From Nitrososphaerales archaeon (GTDB lineage: Archaea; Thermoproteota; Nitrososphaeria; Nitrososphaerales; Gagatemarchaeaceae): a stretch of 39,819 nt of DNA. This document shows positions 6,395-13,766 of this stretch, piece by piece. Where the stretch lies: the NCBI GenBank assembly GCA_032906765.1, contig JAJTZB010000012.1, positions 1 through 39,819 of the forward strand, read 5' to 3'. How positions within the stretch are numbered: position 1 is the stretch's first letter; each line of letters begins with the position of its first letter. Made by a program: the position numbers and the translations under genes. The notes below the pieces were generated by a model. The model saw only the letters and a list, made by a program, of their open reading frames with translations. It was not told the origin of the DNA and did not search any database.

Positions 6395-6787
6395 ATGAGG
6401 CCGGCCTTCAGGGACTACTTCAACAAGAACTGCAACCTGGAGCTGCTCGCGGACGCAGTCGAGGAGCACTTCCAGGTGGAGGGCTACGAGACGCAGAGCG
6501 GCAGGAAAGACGAGGGCTGGGTGGTCCAAGCGAGGAAGGGCGGGGCGCTGAGGGAGCTGCTGGCAGCGGACAGGGCGTTCACTATCACTGTCGCGGGTGG
6601 GCCGGCCAACTTCCGCGTCACGTTCGGGATAGGGAAGTGGCTGCAGAACCTTGGCGTCGCGGTCGTCGAGGGCATCGCGATAGCGCCGTTGGTCACGTTC
6701 GTGGAGATACCGATCTCCCTCTGGAGCTACGAGATCGAGCGAGAGTTCTGGAGCTACGTGGAGAAGCAGGTCGAGCTGAGGATCTGA
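6395..6787 (+). CDS. Conserved-looking hypothetical protein (130 aa)
   Basis: This protein is not recognised. It starts MRPAFRDYFNKNCNLE and has an alpha-beta pattern: a helix (LELLADAVEEHFQVEG), strands (WVVQARKGG, FTITVAGG, FRVTFGIG), a hydrophobic stretch at about 90-110 (GVAVVEGIAIAPLVTFVEI) that could be buried or membrane-associated, and a C-terminal helix ending EKQVELRI. GGGG lies about eight bases before the ATG. The TrmB-type regulator starts eight bases after its stop, so the two are probably one operon and the regulator may sense something this protein handles. Confidence 0.7.
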   Translation: MRPAFRDYFNKNCNLELLADAVEEHFQVEGYETQSGRKDEGWVVQARKGGALRELLAADRAFTITVAGGPANFRVTFGIGKWLQNLGVAVVEGIAIAPLVTFVEIPISLWSYEIEREFWSYVEKQVELRI

Positions 6788-6794
6788 GGAAGCC

Positions 6795-7559
6795 ATGAGC
6801 GTGAGCGAGCGTGCCCAGGCCGCACTCGAGCTGCTCGGGCTGACTGGGAGCGAGGTCAAAGCCTACGTTGCGCTGCTCAGGGGAGGGACGATGACTGCGA
6901 GCGACGTGAGCAGGGTGGCGAGGATTCCGTACTCGAAGGTCTACGACTCCCTCGAGTCGCTCCACAAGAAGGGATGGGTGGAGGAGCAGAAGAGCAGGCC
7001 GATAGTCTACACGGCGAAGCCGCCAGACACGGCGCTGGAGGAGCTGAAGTCGAGGCGGGAGACGGAGAGAAAGGAGAAGCAGCAGCTTGCGCTGGACGAG
7101 CTGATGGGAATCTACGTGAATAGGGGAGAGCAGGAGAAGCCCGACATCTGGATAATGAGGGGGGCGAACGAGATTCTCTCGAGGGTGAAGAACCTGTTGC
7201 TGAACTGCAGGTCCGAGCTGCTGATAGCGCTGCCGCCCCAGATCCTGCCTTTCACCGAGCAGATGGACCCCCTCCTCGGGGCATTGAAGGAGAAGGGCGT
7301 CAAGACACTCATACTCACGTCCCCGGACGTGCCCCCGAAGTCGAGGGAGCAGCTTTCGAAGTACGCTGAGCTCAGGACGAGGAAGACGATGTACGGCGGC
7401 GGGCTCGTCTCGGACGCGAGGGAAGTGGTCCTGCTCCTTGGGGGGGCGGAGCAGGGGTCCGTCCCGCTGGCCATCTGGGCCTCCCACCACGGCCTTGCGA
7501 GCTTCGCGAAGGACTACTTCGAGTTCCTCTGGAGCTCCCCCGGCACCTCGAAGGCGTGA
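6795..7559 (+). CDS. TrmB-family transcriptional regulator
   Basis: This 254-residue protein has an N-terminal winged helix (about 8-75: ELLGLTGSEVKAYVALL, then VSRVARIPYSKVYDSLESL, wing QKSRPIVYTAKPP). A coiled linker (LEELKSRRETERKEKQQ) follows, then a C-terminal phospholipase-D-like or sugar-sensing domain (from about 115: IWIMRGANEILSRVKNLL) of the TrmB type. TrmB proteins regulate sugar transport and central metabolism in archaea. The ligand here is not evident. GAGGA overlaps the upstream stop and sits five bases before the ATG, which shows coupling with the preceding gene. It ends 12 bases from the convergent regulator gene. Confidence 0.88.
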   Translation: MSVSERAQAALELLGLTGSEVKAYVALLRGGTMTASDVSRVARIPYSKVYDSLESLHKKGWVEEQKSRPIVYTAKPPDTALEELKSRRETERKEKQQLALDELMGIYVNRGEQEKPDIWIMRGANEILSRVKNLLLNCRSELLIALPPQILPFTEQMDPLLGALKEKGVKTLILTSPDVPPKSREQLSKYAELRTRKTMYGGGLVSDAREVVLLLGGAEQGSVPLAIWASHHGLASFAKDYFEFLWSSPGTSKA

Positions 7560-7571
7560 AGGGCGGCTCGT

Positions 7572-8387
7572 TTACAAGAAGATAGTGGCCATGGTCGCGT
7601 AGAGCAGGATGAGCCCCACCACGAGCGTCTTCTCGACCCTGACGGCGGTTGAGACGCTGACCCCGGCGGCGAGGATGGTGGCGCTCCAAGCCTGGAAGAA
7701 GACGAAGAGTGCAGTCGAAACGGGCCTCGAGGCCCCCAAGCTCGGGAAGAGGGCGAACGCTGAAGCGAGCGCCGCTACGGGGACGAAGGAGAGAACGCAA
7801 CCAAACGCCAGCTGAGACGGGCCAGGTCTTGCGCGGAAAATCAGCGCCGATGCGGCGTAGCTTACCACGAAGATGATGACTAGAGAGGCGACGTAGTCCT
7901 CGACTGCGCCGTAGAGCCCCGCGCTCTGGAAGTAGAACAATCTGACACCGAAGTTCAGGTAGGCCATGTCTAGCAGGAGCGCGGCGGAAAGAACGAGTGA
8001 CGCGGCGATTGAACGGGGAGCTTGCGAGCCTGCCTTCTGCATCAGCGACCTTGGAGCGAAGACCCCCTCAATGGCTGCAGCGACGCGGCTCCGCGACGAC
8101 ACCGCGGCGAGCAGTTCCTCGGGCGATGACGCCGGGTTAGACGTGAGCGAGGAGAATATCTGCCCGCCCTGCTTGGTGAGGCAATACTTCTTGTCCGGCG
8201 TCCTCGTCACAAGACCCTCGAGGGCGTCGAGGTGGTAGTAGAGGGCGCCGGTCGCGACTCCGAGCTCTGTCGAGAGTTCCTTCCAGGAGAGAGGTCCCCT
8301 GCTACCGAGGAGTTCGACAGTCCGCTTCCTCGCTGGATGGTTCAGCACCTTCCCGACATCCCTCCCCATCGTCTCCTCTGACATCAT
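7572..8387 (-). CDS. Membrane-tethered winged-helix regulator
   Basis: This 271-residue protein has an ArsR-type winged helix at about 8-85 (LNHPARKRTVELLGSRG, then ELSTELGVATGALYYHLDAL, wing TPDKKYCLTKQG). About five hydrophobic segments follow from residue 125 to the end (SLVLSAALLLDMAYL, VASLVIIFVVSYAASALIF, QLAFGCVLSFVPVAALASA and others), a Yip1-like membrane domain. It should sit in the cytoplasmic membrane with the DNA-binding part inside. A TATA box (TTTTATAC, about 8411-8418) is 26 bases before the ATG-ATG start, so it is leaderless and transcribed separately from the surface protein gene 33 bases upstream. The two may form a sensing pair. Confidence 0.82.
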   Translation of the reverse strand: MMSEETMGRDVGKVLNHPARKRTVELLGSRGPLSWKELSTELGVATGALYYHLDALEGLVTRTPDKKYCLTKQGGQIFSSLTSNPASSPEELLAAVSSRSRVAAAIEGVFAPRSLMQKAGSQAPRSIAASLVLSAALLLDMAYLNFGVRLFYFQSAGLYGAVEDYVASLVIIFVVSYAASALIFRARPGPSQLAFGCVLSFVPVAALASAFALFPSLGASRPVSTALFVFFQAWSATILAAGVSVSTAVRVEKTLVVGLILLYATMATIFL

Positions 8388-8420
8388 TTCGATTCCAAAT
8401 ATCCGAGTATAAAACGGGCA

Positions 8421-9713
8421 CTAGAGGCGTATCTTAGTTCTCCGCGCGTAGACCGACGCGAAGACCGCGGACACTGCCAAGAGCGAAAGGAGGAAAACGG
8501 ACCCGTCGACCGAGAGCAGGGTGCTGACCACTTGAGCTAGGACCGGAAGTATCTCTATGGTGTGGGTGGAGAAGTGGGGTATCGAGACAAGGAGCTGGAG
8601 ACCCGTGCTGGTGCTGATGACGATGTACCTCGCTGGGTCGCCAGGCGAAGGATTGAGGACCTGGGTCAGCGACGCTGCCTGCGTTATCGAGTTCCCGTCC
8701 AGCGTTACACGCAGCGAATTCGTGGTGAGGCTCGCCGAATTGGACAGGTTGACGAGGAGGACTCTCGGTCCTGTCACGTTGGTCCCAGTGATCTGGATTG
8801 CCAAGCCGTTTCCGGCCAGCTTGCCCACTGATACGCTGAATTTCGAGTCCAGCACTGCCACTGTCGCACCTAACCCGGTTACCTGCACGACAGCTGGTAT
8901 GCTGTTGTTCTCTTCAGCCTTCTTTATCTGCTGCTCGTGCTCCTGGTTTCCCTGCACGGTGTTCACATGCTCGCCTTGCTGGTTCCCACTCTCCGACGTA
9001 TTCGTGGCACTCTGGGCGAGCACGACCGTCCGAGACGATGGGTCGCTCTTCAAGGCGAGGACGCCTCCTAGGAGCAATGACACCCCAATCAGGTACGTCC
9101 CGGGCTTGGTCGCGTTGAATTGGGCGTGTATCTCGCCGCCCCCTTCCTCGCTCGTCACCATCGTCCCCAGCGCGTGGCTGGTCCCATTGACCAAGAGCGC
9201 AAGGGTGTACTGCGTCGAAGCGTTCAGACGCTCGACATGAGCCTGGATGTCCAGGATCAGCCCGTCGACCTCAACCCCCACCTCCCCAAAGCCCCTCTGG
9301 TGGGCCGCGGCGGACACAAAGTGGAACTGCAGCTCGCCCGATTGGTTTTGACCCTCCTCGCTGGCAGACGTGGTCTCGTTGTTTCCGGTATGTTCTTGGC
9401 TGCCCGACTCTCCGGTCGAAGTCTCCGTGTCGTTCTCTGAGTGGGTAGTCTCGGAGCTGTGCTTGGATGTTTCAGTCTCGTTCGAGGTGCTGCTCGTCCG
9501 GTTGCCAGAATCTTCGGATGGTGCGCGGCCCCCATGCGAATGGCTGGCGGGGTGCGGGTGCGCGGCGGAGGCTTCAGCCTTGTGGACTCCGGTCGCAGGG
9601 ACTCTGGTGGCGTACGCGAAGACCGCGCTGCTGCCGAGAAGGAAGAGAACCACGAAGGTCGACGCGAGCCGAGCAGCCCTCTTTGAGCGTAAACTGTTCA
9701 ACACACACCCCAT
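8421..9713 (-). CDS. Ser/Thr/His-rich surface protein with N- and C-terminal membrane anchors
   Basis: This 430-residue protein begins with a signal or anchor segment (about 18-36: STFVVLFLLGSSAVFAYA). A low-complexity stalk at about 45-128 follows, rich in His, Ser, Thr, Glu and N-x-S/T sites (HPHPASHSHGG, TSSTSNETETSK), and is probably glycosylated. Then come beta-rich domains with no recognised family, a Gln/Glu/His linker (about 245-270) and a C-terminal membrane helix (VFLLSLLAVSAVFASVYA) with an RRTKIRL tail. It should be exposed outside the cell. A TATA-like CTATATTC lies only 20 bases before the ATG, so the true start may be the GTG or TTG at codons 4-5. The His-rich part could bind metal. 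Confidence 0.75.
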   Translation of the reverse strand: MGCVLNSLRSKRAARLASTFVVLFLLGSSAVFAYATRVPATGVHKAEASAAHPHPASHSHGGRAPSEDSGNRTSSTSNETETSKHSSETTHSENDTETSTGESGSQEHTGNNETTSASEEGQNQSGELQFHFVSAAAHQRGFGEVGVEVDGLILDIQAHVERLNASTQYTLALLVNGTSHALGTMVTSEEGGGEIHAQFNATKPGTYLIGVSLLLGGVLALKSDPSSRTVVLAQSATNTSESGNQQGEHVNTVQGNQEHEQQIKKAEENNSIPAVVQVTGLGATVAVLDSKFSVSVGKLAGNGLAIQITGTNVTGPRVLLVNLSNSASLTTNSLRVTLDGNSITQAASLTQVLNPSPGDPARYIVISTSTGLQLLVSIPHFSTHTIEILPVLAQVVSTLLSVDGSVFLLSLLAVSAVFASVYARRTKIRL

Positions 9714-9800
9714 GGAGTAGAGGGAATATAGGCAGGGACTTCCAGGAAGTCCGTTCGGCCTAGGGATTGATTTTTCTACCTGGGCTTGAGCGGAAGGGCC

Positions 9801-10169
9801 GTGGTTTCAGACGATGCGGAGGTCGTGGGACAGCTGGTGAGGGAGCTCAACATGACCGAGGCCGAAGCGTGGCTCTACGTCAAGGTGCTGAAGGACGGCT
9901 CGGTACCCGCGGCCCCGAAGACCCTAGAGCTGTCGAGGCTCCTCGAAAGAGGGATGGTTATCCTCTCGGGAGACAACAGCAGCTTTATCCCTGTCCACCC
10001 GAGGTTGGCGATAGCAAACCACTACAGGACTTGGAGAGAGATGATGGTGAGGGAGATCAACGAAAGAAGGATGAGGGTGGACAAGCTGATACTGAGGCTG
10101 ATACCAGTATACGAGACCACGGTCGAGAAGAAGTTCGCCGCCGGCCGAGCAGGTGGAAGAAATGACTGA
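9801..10169 (+). CDS. Small TrmB/MarR-like helical protein (122 aa)
   Basis: A short protein whose first half (LNMTEAEAWLYVKVLKDGS, then LELSRLLERGMVILSGDNSSFIPVHPR) looks like a degenerate TrmB winged helix. The second half is a long helix (RTWREMMVREINERRMRVDKL) like the dimerisation helix of that family. GTG at 9801 is preferred because the TATA box (TGATTTTT, 9768-9775) sits about 28 bases before it. A TTG at 9786 would be too close. The next gene begins inside its last codons, so the two are coupled. Without a clear recognition helix it may act as a dimerising modulator rather than bind DNA. Confidence 0.6.
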   Translation: MVSDDAEVVGQLVRELNMTEAEAWLYVKVLKDGSVPAAPKTLELSRLLERGMVILSGDNSSFIPVHPRLAIANHYRTWREMMVREINERRMRVDKLILRLIPVYETTVEKKFAAGRAGGRND

Positions 10170-10584
10170 GTGCGACCATGAAATAGTCTTCGCTGCGATG
10201 GTGAACGTCAACAGGGACAACTACCTCCAGGGCGTGGTTGACGTCTGGCGCTGCAGGAAGTGCAAGAGGCTCTTCTGCGACGACAAGCGTTACGGGGAGG
10301 GGCTGAAGCCGAGCGTCGGGTTCGAATCGATCCCAGACGACGAGGACTGGGCGGTCCTGACGTGCACCACCCCGAAGGAGGTCTACATGTACAGCCTCGG
10401 CGTCAAGCCCGGGAAGAAGGTGACGCACGCCTGCAAGAGCGGGGAGACCCACGAGTTCAGGGTCACCGAGGATTACTCCATCGAGCCCTCAGGGGGGACG
10501 CCGATTCACAGGATCTTCCTGGTCAAGGACAACATGAACAGGAACATCGAGGCAGGCTACTACAAGCTGACGATGGTAAAATGA
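10162..10584 (+). CDS. Zinc-ribbon-containing hypothetical protein (140 aa)
   Basis: The protein starts MTECDHEIVF and has a probable zinc site from C4/H6 and CRKC (WRCRKCKRLFCDD, about 32-42). A beta-rich part follows (WAVLTCTTPKEVYMYSLG, HRIFLVKDN) that has no recognised family. ATG at 10162 is preferred over GTG at 10153 because AGGTGG lies five bases before it. It overlaps the preceding regulator-like gene and its TGA overlaps the ATG of the next membrane protein (ATGA), so three genes form one operon. The function is unknown. Confidence 0.65.
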   Translation: MTECDHEIVFAAMVNVNRDNYLQGVVDVWRCRKCKRLFCDDKRYGEGLKPSVGFESIPDDEDWAVLTCTTPKEVYMYSLGVKPGKKVTHACKSGETHEFRVTEDYSIEPSGGTPIHRIFLVKDNMNRNIEAGYYKLTMVK

Positions 10585-10952
10585 ACGCCCGAAGAGCGGC
10601 CGCCGGAGCGCTAGGCCTCGCTGACTCGGTTCTTGGACTGTATCTCGGATACACGTCTCCGGCTTCGAGCGTGTTTGGCGCCCTGCTAATGTGGCTGTTC
10701 TGGCTGAGCATCGTTCTCCTAGTCGACTCTCTGCTGTGCCTCTACGGAGTGCACTATGCCTTCCTCGTGGCTGGAGTGCTCGCGGTGGCACTTGCGGTCG
10801 ACGCCCCCTTCGCTTTGCCGTCGACGTTGGGGCCGCAGTTGGCGCTGGTGGCCTTATCCCTGCTTGCGTTGGCTGCCAACATCCTCGCCTTCAGATCAAA
10901 GTCGCGTCTCTCGGAGCAGGGGAACCCGATGAACCTCCCAGTTTTCGGTTAA
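10581..10952 (+). CDS. Small four-helix membrane protein (123 aa)
   Basis: Translation is coupled to the preceding gene through an ATGA stop/start overlap. There are about four membrane helices: ALGLADSVLGLYLGY, VFGALLMWLFWLSIVLLV, YAFLVAGVLAVALAVDA and LALVALSLLALAANILAF. A short positively charged tail (RSKSRLSEQ) follows. No family is recognised. It is the third gene of the operon with the TrmB-like and zinc-ribbon proteins and ends four bases inside the convergent DUF309 gene. Confidence 0.7.
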   Translation: MNARRAAAGALGLADSVLGLYLGYTSPASSVFGALLMWLFWLSIVLLVDSLLCLYGVHYAFLVAGVLAVALAVDAPFALPSTLGPQLALVALSLLALAANILAFRSKSRLSEQGNPMNLPVFG

Positions 10953-11509
10953 ACGCTGAACACATTGAACCGCTTTGAGTCAAGTATCCTCCCGACCTCT
11001 CTCTTGACACGCTCCACCTCAATCCCACGATACGAAGCAGTGCCGTAGGATAGCTGCTTGCTGGCCCGGCCAAGGACGCCCAGTGCGACCTGCTCCTCGC
11101 CCTTCTGATGGTGGACGAACGCAGCGCAGACCAGAATCAAACCCTGGACGTACAGCTTCTCCTCTCCCTCGAGGTTCCTCCAGAGCCCTTCGAGAACCTC
11201 GTGGCATTCCCAGTACCGCTCCCGGTTGAAGTACATCCTGGCCTCTGCGACAATCTCCTCCTTAGTCAAATGGGGCTGCGTCACGTTCAGGTCCCTCGAG
11301 AACTCGAGTTTGGCCACCGGCTCCACAGCAGCCAGGAAGAGAGCGAAGTCCTGCTTCGACTTCGCGAAGACGTCCACCTCCAGCGCCCCGTACGAGGTCC
11401 ACTTTGGATTCCTCGCCTCCACCATCACAGACCTGGCCAGGGCCCTGACCGAATCTAGGAACTTCGTGCCACTCCCGTGCGGAGGAAGCAGTCTGACTAA
11501 GAAGCGCAA
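10949..11509 (-). CDS. DUF309-domain protein
   Basis: Residues about 80-170 match the DUF309 pattern (ARMYFNRERYWECHEVLEGLW, then LYVQGLILVCAAFVHHQKG), a helical domain with conserved H and E residues of unknown biochemical function. The N-terminal 75 residues form a separate alpha-beta part. The TTG start is tentative. A TATA-like GATTAAAG (about 11556-11563) lies about 50 bases upstream, so the leader would be about 25 bases. It converges with the small membrane protein and the coding ends overlap by four bases. Confidence 0.75.
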   Translation of the reverse strand: MRFLVRLLPPHGSGTKFLDSVRALARSVMVEARNPKWTSYGALEVDVFAKSKQDFALFLAAVEPVAKLEFSRDLNVTQPHLTKEEIVAEARMYFNRERYWECHEVLEGLWRNLEGEEKLYVQGLILVCAAFVHHQKGEEQVALGVLGRASKQLSYGTASYRGIEVERVKREVGRILDSKRFNVFSV

Positions 11510-11740
11510 ATCAACCCCACCGCGGCCTGGGCCCCTTTTTCGGTTTCGTCATGCTTTAATCTTCGGGGAGGCTAATGGAAGATTTGTGGGTAATGACCTG
11601 ATTAGCCCTCTTGACGCCAATGAGAAAGATCTTGAGTTGGGAACCCACACTTCGGGAGGGGCGGACGGAGGAGGTTGCCTCCTTCGGCGAGATATGCGTT
11701 TATAACCCATCGGGAATTTCGTGGGGAAAGGCGGGCAGCC
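11510..11740. other. Intergenic region with divergent promoters and a hairpin
   Basis: This gap has no convincing gene. It contains a near-palindromic TATA (CTTTAATC, 11554-11561) usable on both strands, a perfect small hairpin (AGGAGG-TTG-CCTCCT) at about 11668-11682, and the TATA box (GTTTATAACC, about 11697-11706) of the gene at 11741. A short untranslated RNA from the plus-strand TATA is possible but is not supported further. Confidence 0.35.
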
Positions 11741-12211
11741 ATGGTGGCCATTGACGTCCAGAGTAACCTCGAGGGATTCAGGAGGTTCCTGATCAGCAGC
11801 ACGTGCAGGAGCTTCATCCCAGAGTCGTACCTCCGCGACCCCGAGGTCTTCCCGGAAAAGGAGGGTGACCAGGGCTCAATTTACATCGAGGCGGTCGACA
11901 AGGTGGACCTCAAGAAGATCAGGGACATCACGTTCGTCAACGCGAGGGACGTGCTCGGCATCATTTACGCGTCGAAGAGCGGGAACACGAAGCTGAAGTG
12001 GAGGCAGCTGAGGGGCAGAATCGGAAGGGTCTCCGGCGAAGCGTCGAGCAACAGCCTGGTCAACCTGTCAATGGCGAGGATAATATCGCCAGAGGAGGTC
12101 GAATCGATAATGGCGAGCCAGCAGGAAGCCGGGCAAGCCGAAGTAGAGGGGCAGGAGCAGGGGCAAGAGCAGAGCCAAGAGAACCCCAACCCGCCGCAGG
12201 AACAGAACTAG
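11741..12211 (+). CDS. Hypothetical archaeal protein with Gln/Glu tail (156 aa)
   Basis: The first 115 residues are an alpha-beta domain (VQSNLEGFRRFLISSTCRSF, DQGSIYIEAVDKVDLKK, DVLGIIYASKSGNTKLKW). The last 40 are a low-complexity Gln/Glu/Ser/Pro tail that is probably disordered. ATG at 11741 is preferred because the TATA box GTTTATAACC lies 35-44 bases upstream. A longer frame from 11675 would start before the promoter. No family is recognised with confidence. It is followed by another small gene with its own promoter in the same direction. Confidence 0.7.
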   Translation: MVAIDVQSNLEGFRRFLISSTCRSFIPESYLRDPEVFPEKEGDQGSIYIEAVDKVDLKKIRDITFVNARDVLGIIYASKSGNTKLKWRQLRGRIGRVSGEASSNSLVNLSMARIISPEEVESIMASQQEAGQAEVEGQEQGQEQSQENPNPPQEQN

Positions 12212-12277
12212 CAGTCCCTGAAAACGTACCGCAAACACAGAATCCGTTTATAGCGGCCTAGCTTTGGGCCGCCTTAG

Positions 12278-12613
12278 TTGGCCAGGGTCAAAGTAAACAG
12301 GATCAGCAGCGTCACCGACCCGACGACAGGCCTCCCAGCAAAGCAGATCGAGCTGGTGGAGGTCAGGGACGTCCGGAGGGCTGAGAGCTTCCCTGCGAGC
12401 GACGACGGACGGGTGCTTCAGGGGATGTTATCGCAGCTGCAGTCGATGGGGCTGATGCCCCAGATACGCGAGATTGGTTTCGCGAAGGTGACGATGACCC
12501 TCACTGAGACTGAGTACGACATGTTCGGCATGAGGCTGGACGTCAACGAAGTCTACGACCTTGACATTAGGAATGGTTCGCTCTCGCTGCGGAAGATAAT
12601 CGAGGGGACGTAG
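12278..12613 (+). CDS. Small beta-rich conserved protein (111 aa), unassigned
   Basis: It starts VKVNRISSVTDPTTGLPAKQ and then IELVEVRDVR, with a middle helix (VLQGMLSQLQSMGL) and a second beta part (KVTMTLTETEYDMFGM, VYDLDIRNG). The TTG start has a TATA box (GTTTATAG, about 12246-12253) about 28 bases upstream, so it is leaderless. The start pattern (I-x-D-P-x-T-G, then IELVEVR) recalls arcadin-1-like proteins of crenactin operons, but no actin gene is nearby and this is from memory only. The peroxiredoxin gene follows within 11 bases, so the two are probably co-transcribed. Confidence 0.65.
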   Translation: MARVKVNRISSVTDPTTGLPAKQIELVEVRDVRRAESFPASDDGRVLQGMLSQLQSMGLMPQIREIGFAKVTMTLTETEYDMFGMRLDVNEVYDLDIRNGSLSLRKIIEGT

Positions 12614-12623
12614 GGTGGGACAG

Positions 12624-13079
12624 ATGCTGAAGCCGGGAGACAAGGCGCCAGACTTCGAGCTTGAGGCGCAGGACGGGAGGAGGGTGGCACTGCACGAGTT
12701 TATTGGCGCAAAGAACGTCGTGCTCTACTTCTATCCAAAGGATTTCACTCGCGGTTGCACAGCGGAGACGAGGTCGTTCGGCGAGAACTACGGAGTGCTC
12801 CAGGAGCTGGGAGCCGAGGTGATAGGAGTCAGCTCGGACGACATCGAGAGCCATAGGGAGTTCGCCGGCGAGTGCGGCGCGAAGTTCCCGCTGCTTGCGG
12901 ACGAGGAGGGCAGGGTAAGGGGACTTTACGGCGTCCAGTCGTCTCTAGGGCTCATCCCCGGAAGGGCGACTTTCATTATAGACAAGGAGGGAGTTGTCAG
13001 GCGCGTCTTCTCGTCTCAGCTGAACCCTCGGCGACACATCGCTGAGGCAGTGGAAGCTTTGAAGTCGCTTCCAAAGTGA
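12624..13079 (+). CDS. bcp: Peroxiredoxin, Bcp/PrxQ type
   Basis: This protein of about 150 residues reduces hydroperoxides with a thioredoxin-fold active site. KPGDKAPDFELEAQDG opens the fold, and LYFYPKDFTRGCTAET carries the peroxidatic cysteine. The usual FTPGCT has Arg in place of Pro. The second Cys found five residues later in many Bcp proteins is absent (TAETR instead). The other Cys, in GECGAKF, may resolve, or an external thiol may be used. ATG at 12624 is preferred over GTG 12615 because GGTGGG sits seven bases before it. It likely shares a transcript with the gene at 12278. Confidence 0.9.
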   Translation: MLKPGDKAPDFELEAQDGRRVALHEFIGAKNVVLYFYPKDFTRGCTAETRSFGENYGVLQELGAEVIGVSSDDIESHREFAGECGAKFPLLADEEGRVRGLYGVQSSLGLIPGRATFIIDKEGVVRRVFSSQLNPRRHIAEAVEALKSLPK

Positions 13080-13102
13080 TGAGGAGGCCCTTTCAGAGTG
13101 GG

Positions 13103-13194
13103 TGCGGCCGCCGGGATTCGGACCCGGGCAAAAGGCATCCCCGACAGGTCATGTCTTTGGGAAGCCTCTATCCTAACCACTAGATCACGGCCGC
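13103..13194 (-). tRNA. tRNA-Gly (anticodon CCC) with a 20-nt intron
   Basis: The minus strand folds as a tRNA: acceptor GCGGCCG / CGGCCGC with discriminator A at 13103, D-arm ATCT...GGAT, anticodon stem GAGGC / GCCTT, and T-arm CCGGG-TCCGAAT-CCCGG. The loop TTCCCA gives anticodon CCC. Twenty bases (13138-13157) interrupt the loop between positions 37 and 38, the canonical site for archaeal introns cut by the splicing endonuclease. A TATA box (GATTTATACC, 13225-13234) sits about 35 bases before the 5' end. No CCA is encoded. The mature length is 72 nt. Confidence 0.93.
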
Positions 13195-13289
13195 ATTTTG
13201 CACGCTGGACTAGATGAAACGGGTATAAATCAAATTCAGTCCTTTTTACATGCAGGAGTGGTAGGCGCTTAAATCGAGACTTAACGTGA

Positions 13290-13676
13290 GTCCGAGTACA
13301 CCTCAGCTTCGCGGGTACACTCCTTTATTGGTGCGAAGGCAGCAAGAGAGAAAGAGACCGTCGTGTCGAATTTGTGAATTCCGATCCAAGGATGATTTCG
13401 GTTTTCATGAGGTACCTTCGAGCAAAGGGTGTCGATGAGAAACGAATCAAAGTGAGAATGATGATTCATTTGCAAGATAACGAAGCGCAGTGCAGAAACT
13501 ACTGGAAGACGGTGACCTCTCTGAAGGATTCGAATTTCATTTCCACTGTTGTGAAGAGGACTGGCCCAGTGAGAAGCCCCCTGCCTCATGGCACTGTCAC
13601 CATACGATACAACTCGATCGAACTTCTGCGCCGGATAAATAGCGATATTTCAGACCTTGTGGATAGAATCTCGTAG
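13290..13676 (+). pseudogene. Truncated LAGLIDADG/HTH-type hypothetical, C-terminal part
   Basis: The open frame reads LLYWCEGSKRERDRRVEFVN, then SDPRMISVFMRYLR, and later NYWKTVTSLKDSNF and LPHGTVTIRYNS. This is the C-terminal half of a family known from archaea and actinobacteria in which an N-terminal HTH or resolvase-like part precedes a LAGLIDADG-like domain (YWxEG, VxFxNSDP). Here the frame opens after a TGA at 13287 and has no start codon before GTG 13374, well inside the conserved domain. A TATA box (CTTAAATC, about 13268-13275) remains upstream. The gene has lost its front part and is probably dead, or a 100-residue stump is made from 13374. It lies next to tRNA-Gly, a common insertion site. 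Confidence 0.5.
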
Positions 13677-13766
13677 GTCAGAATCCCGCACGCCGCACCA
13701 TTTCCATCCCACCCTCGCGGAGCAGGAAAATACTATAAACGAAACCCTTGGCGACCGTCACTTGGC

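Noticed and set aside
11590-11660. C/D-box small RNA in the spacer before 11741
   Set aside because: Near matches to box C and box D exist but in the wrong order and spacing, and no flanking terminal stem is seen.
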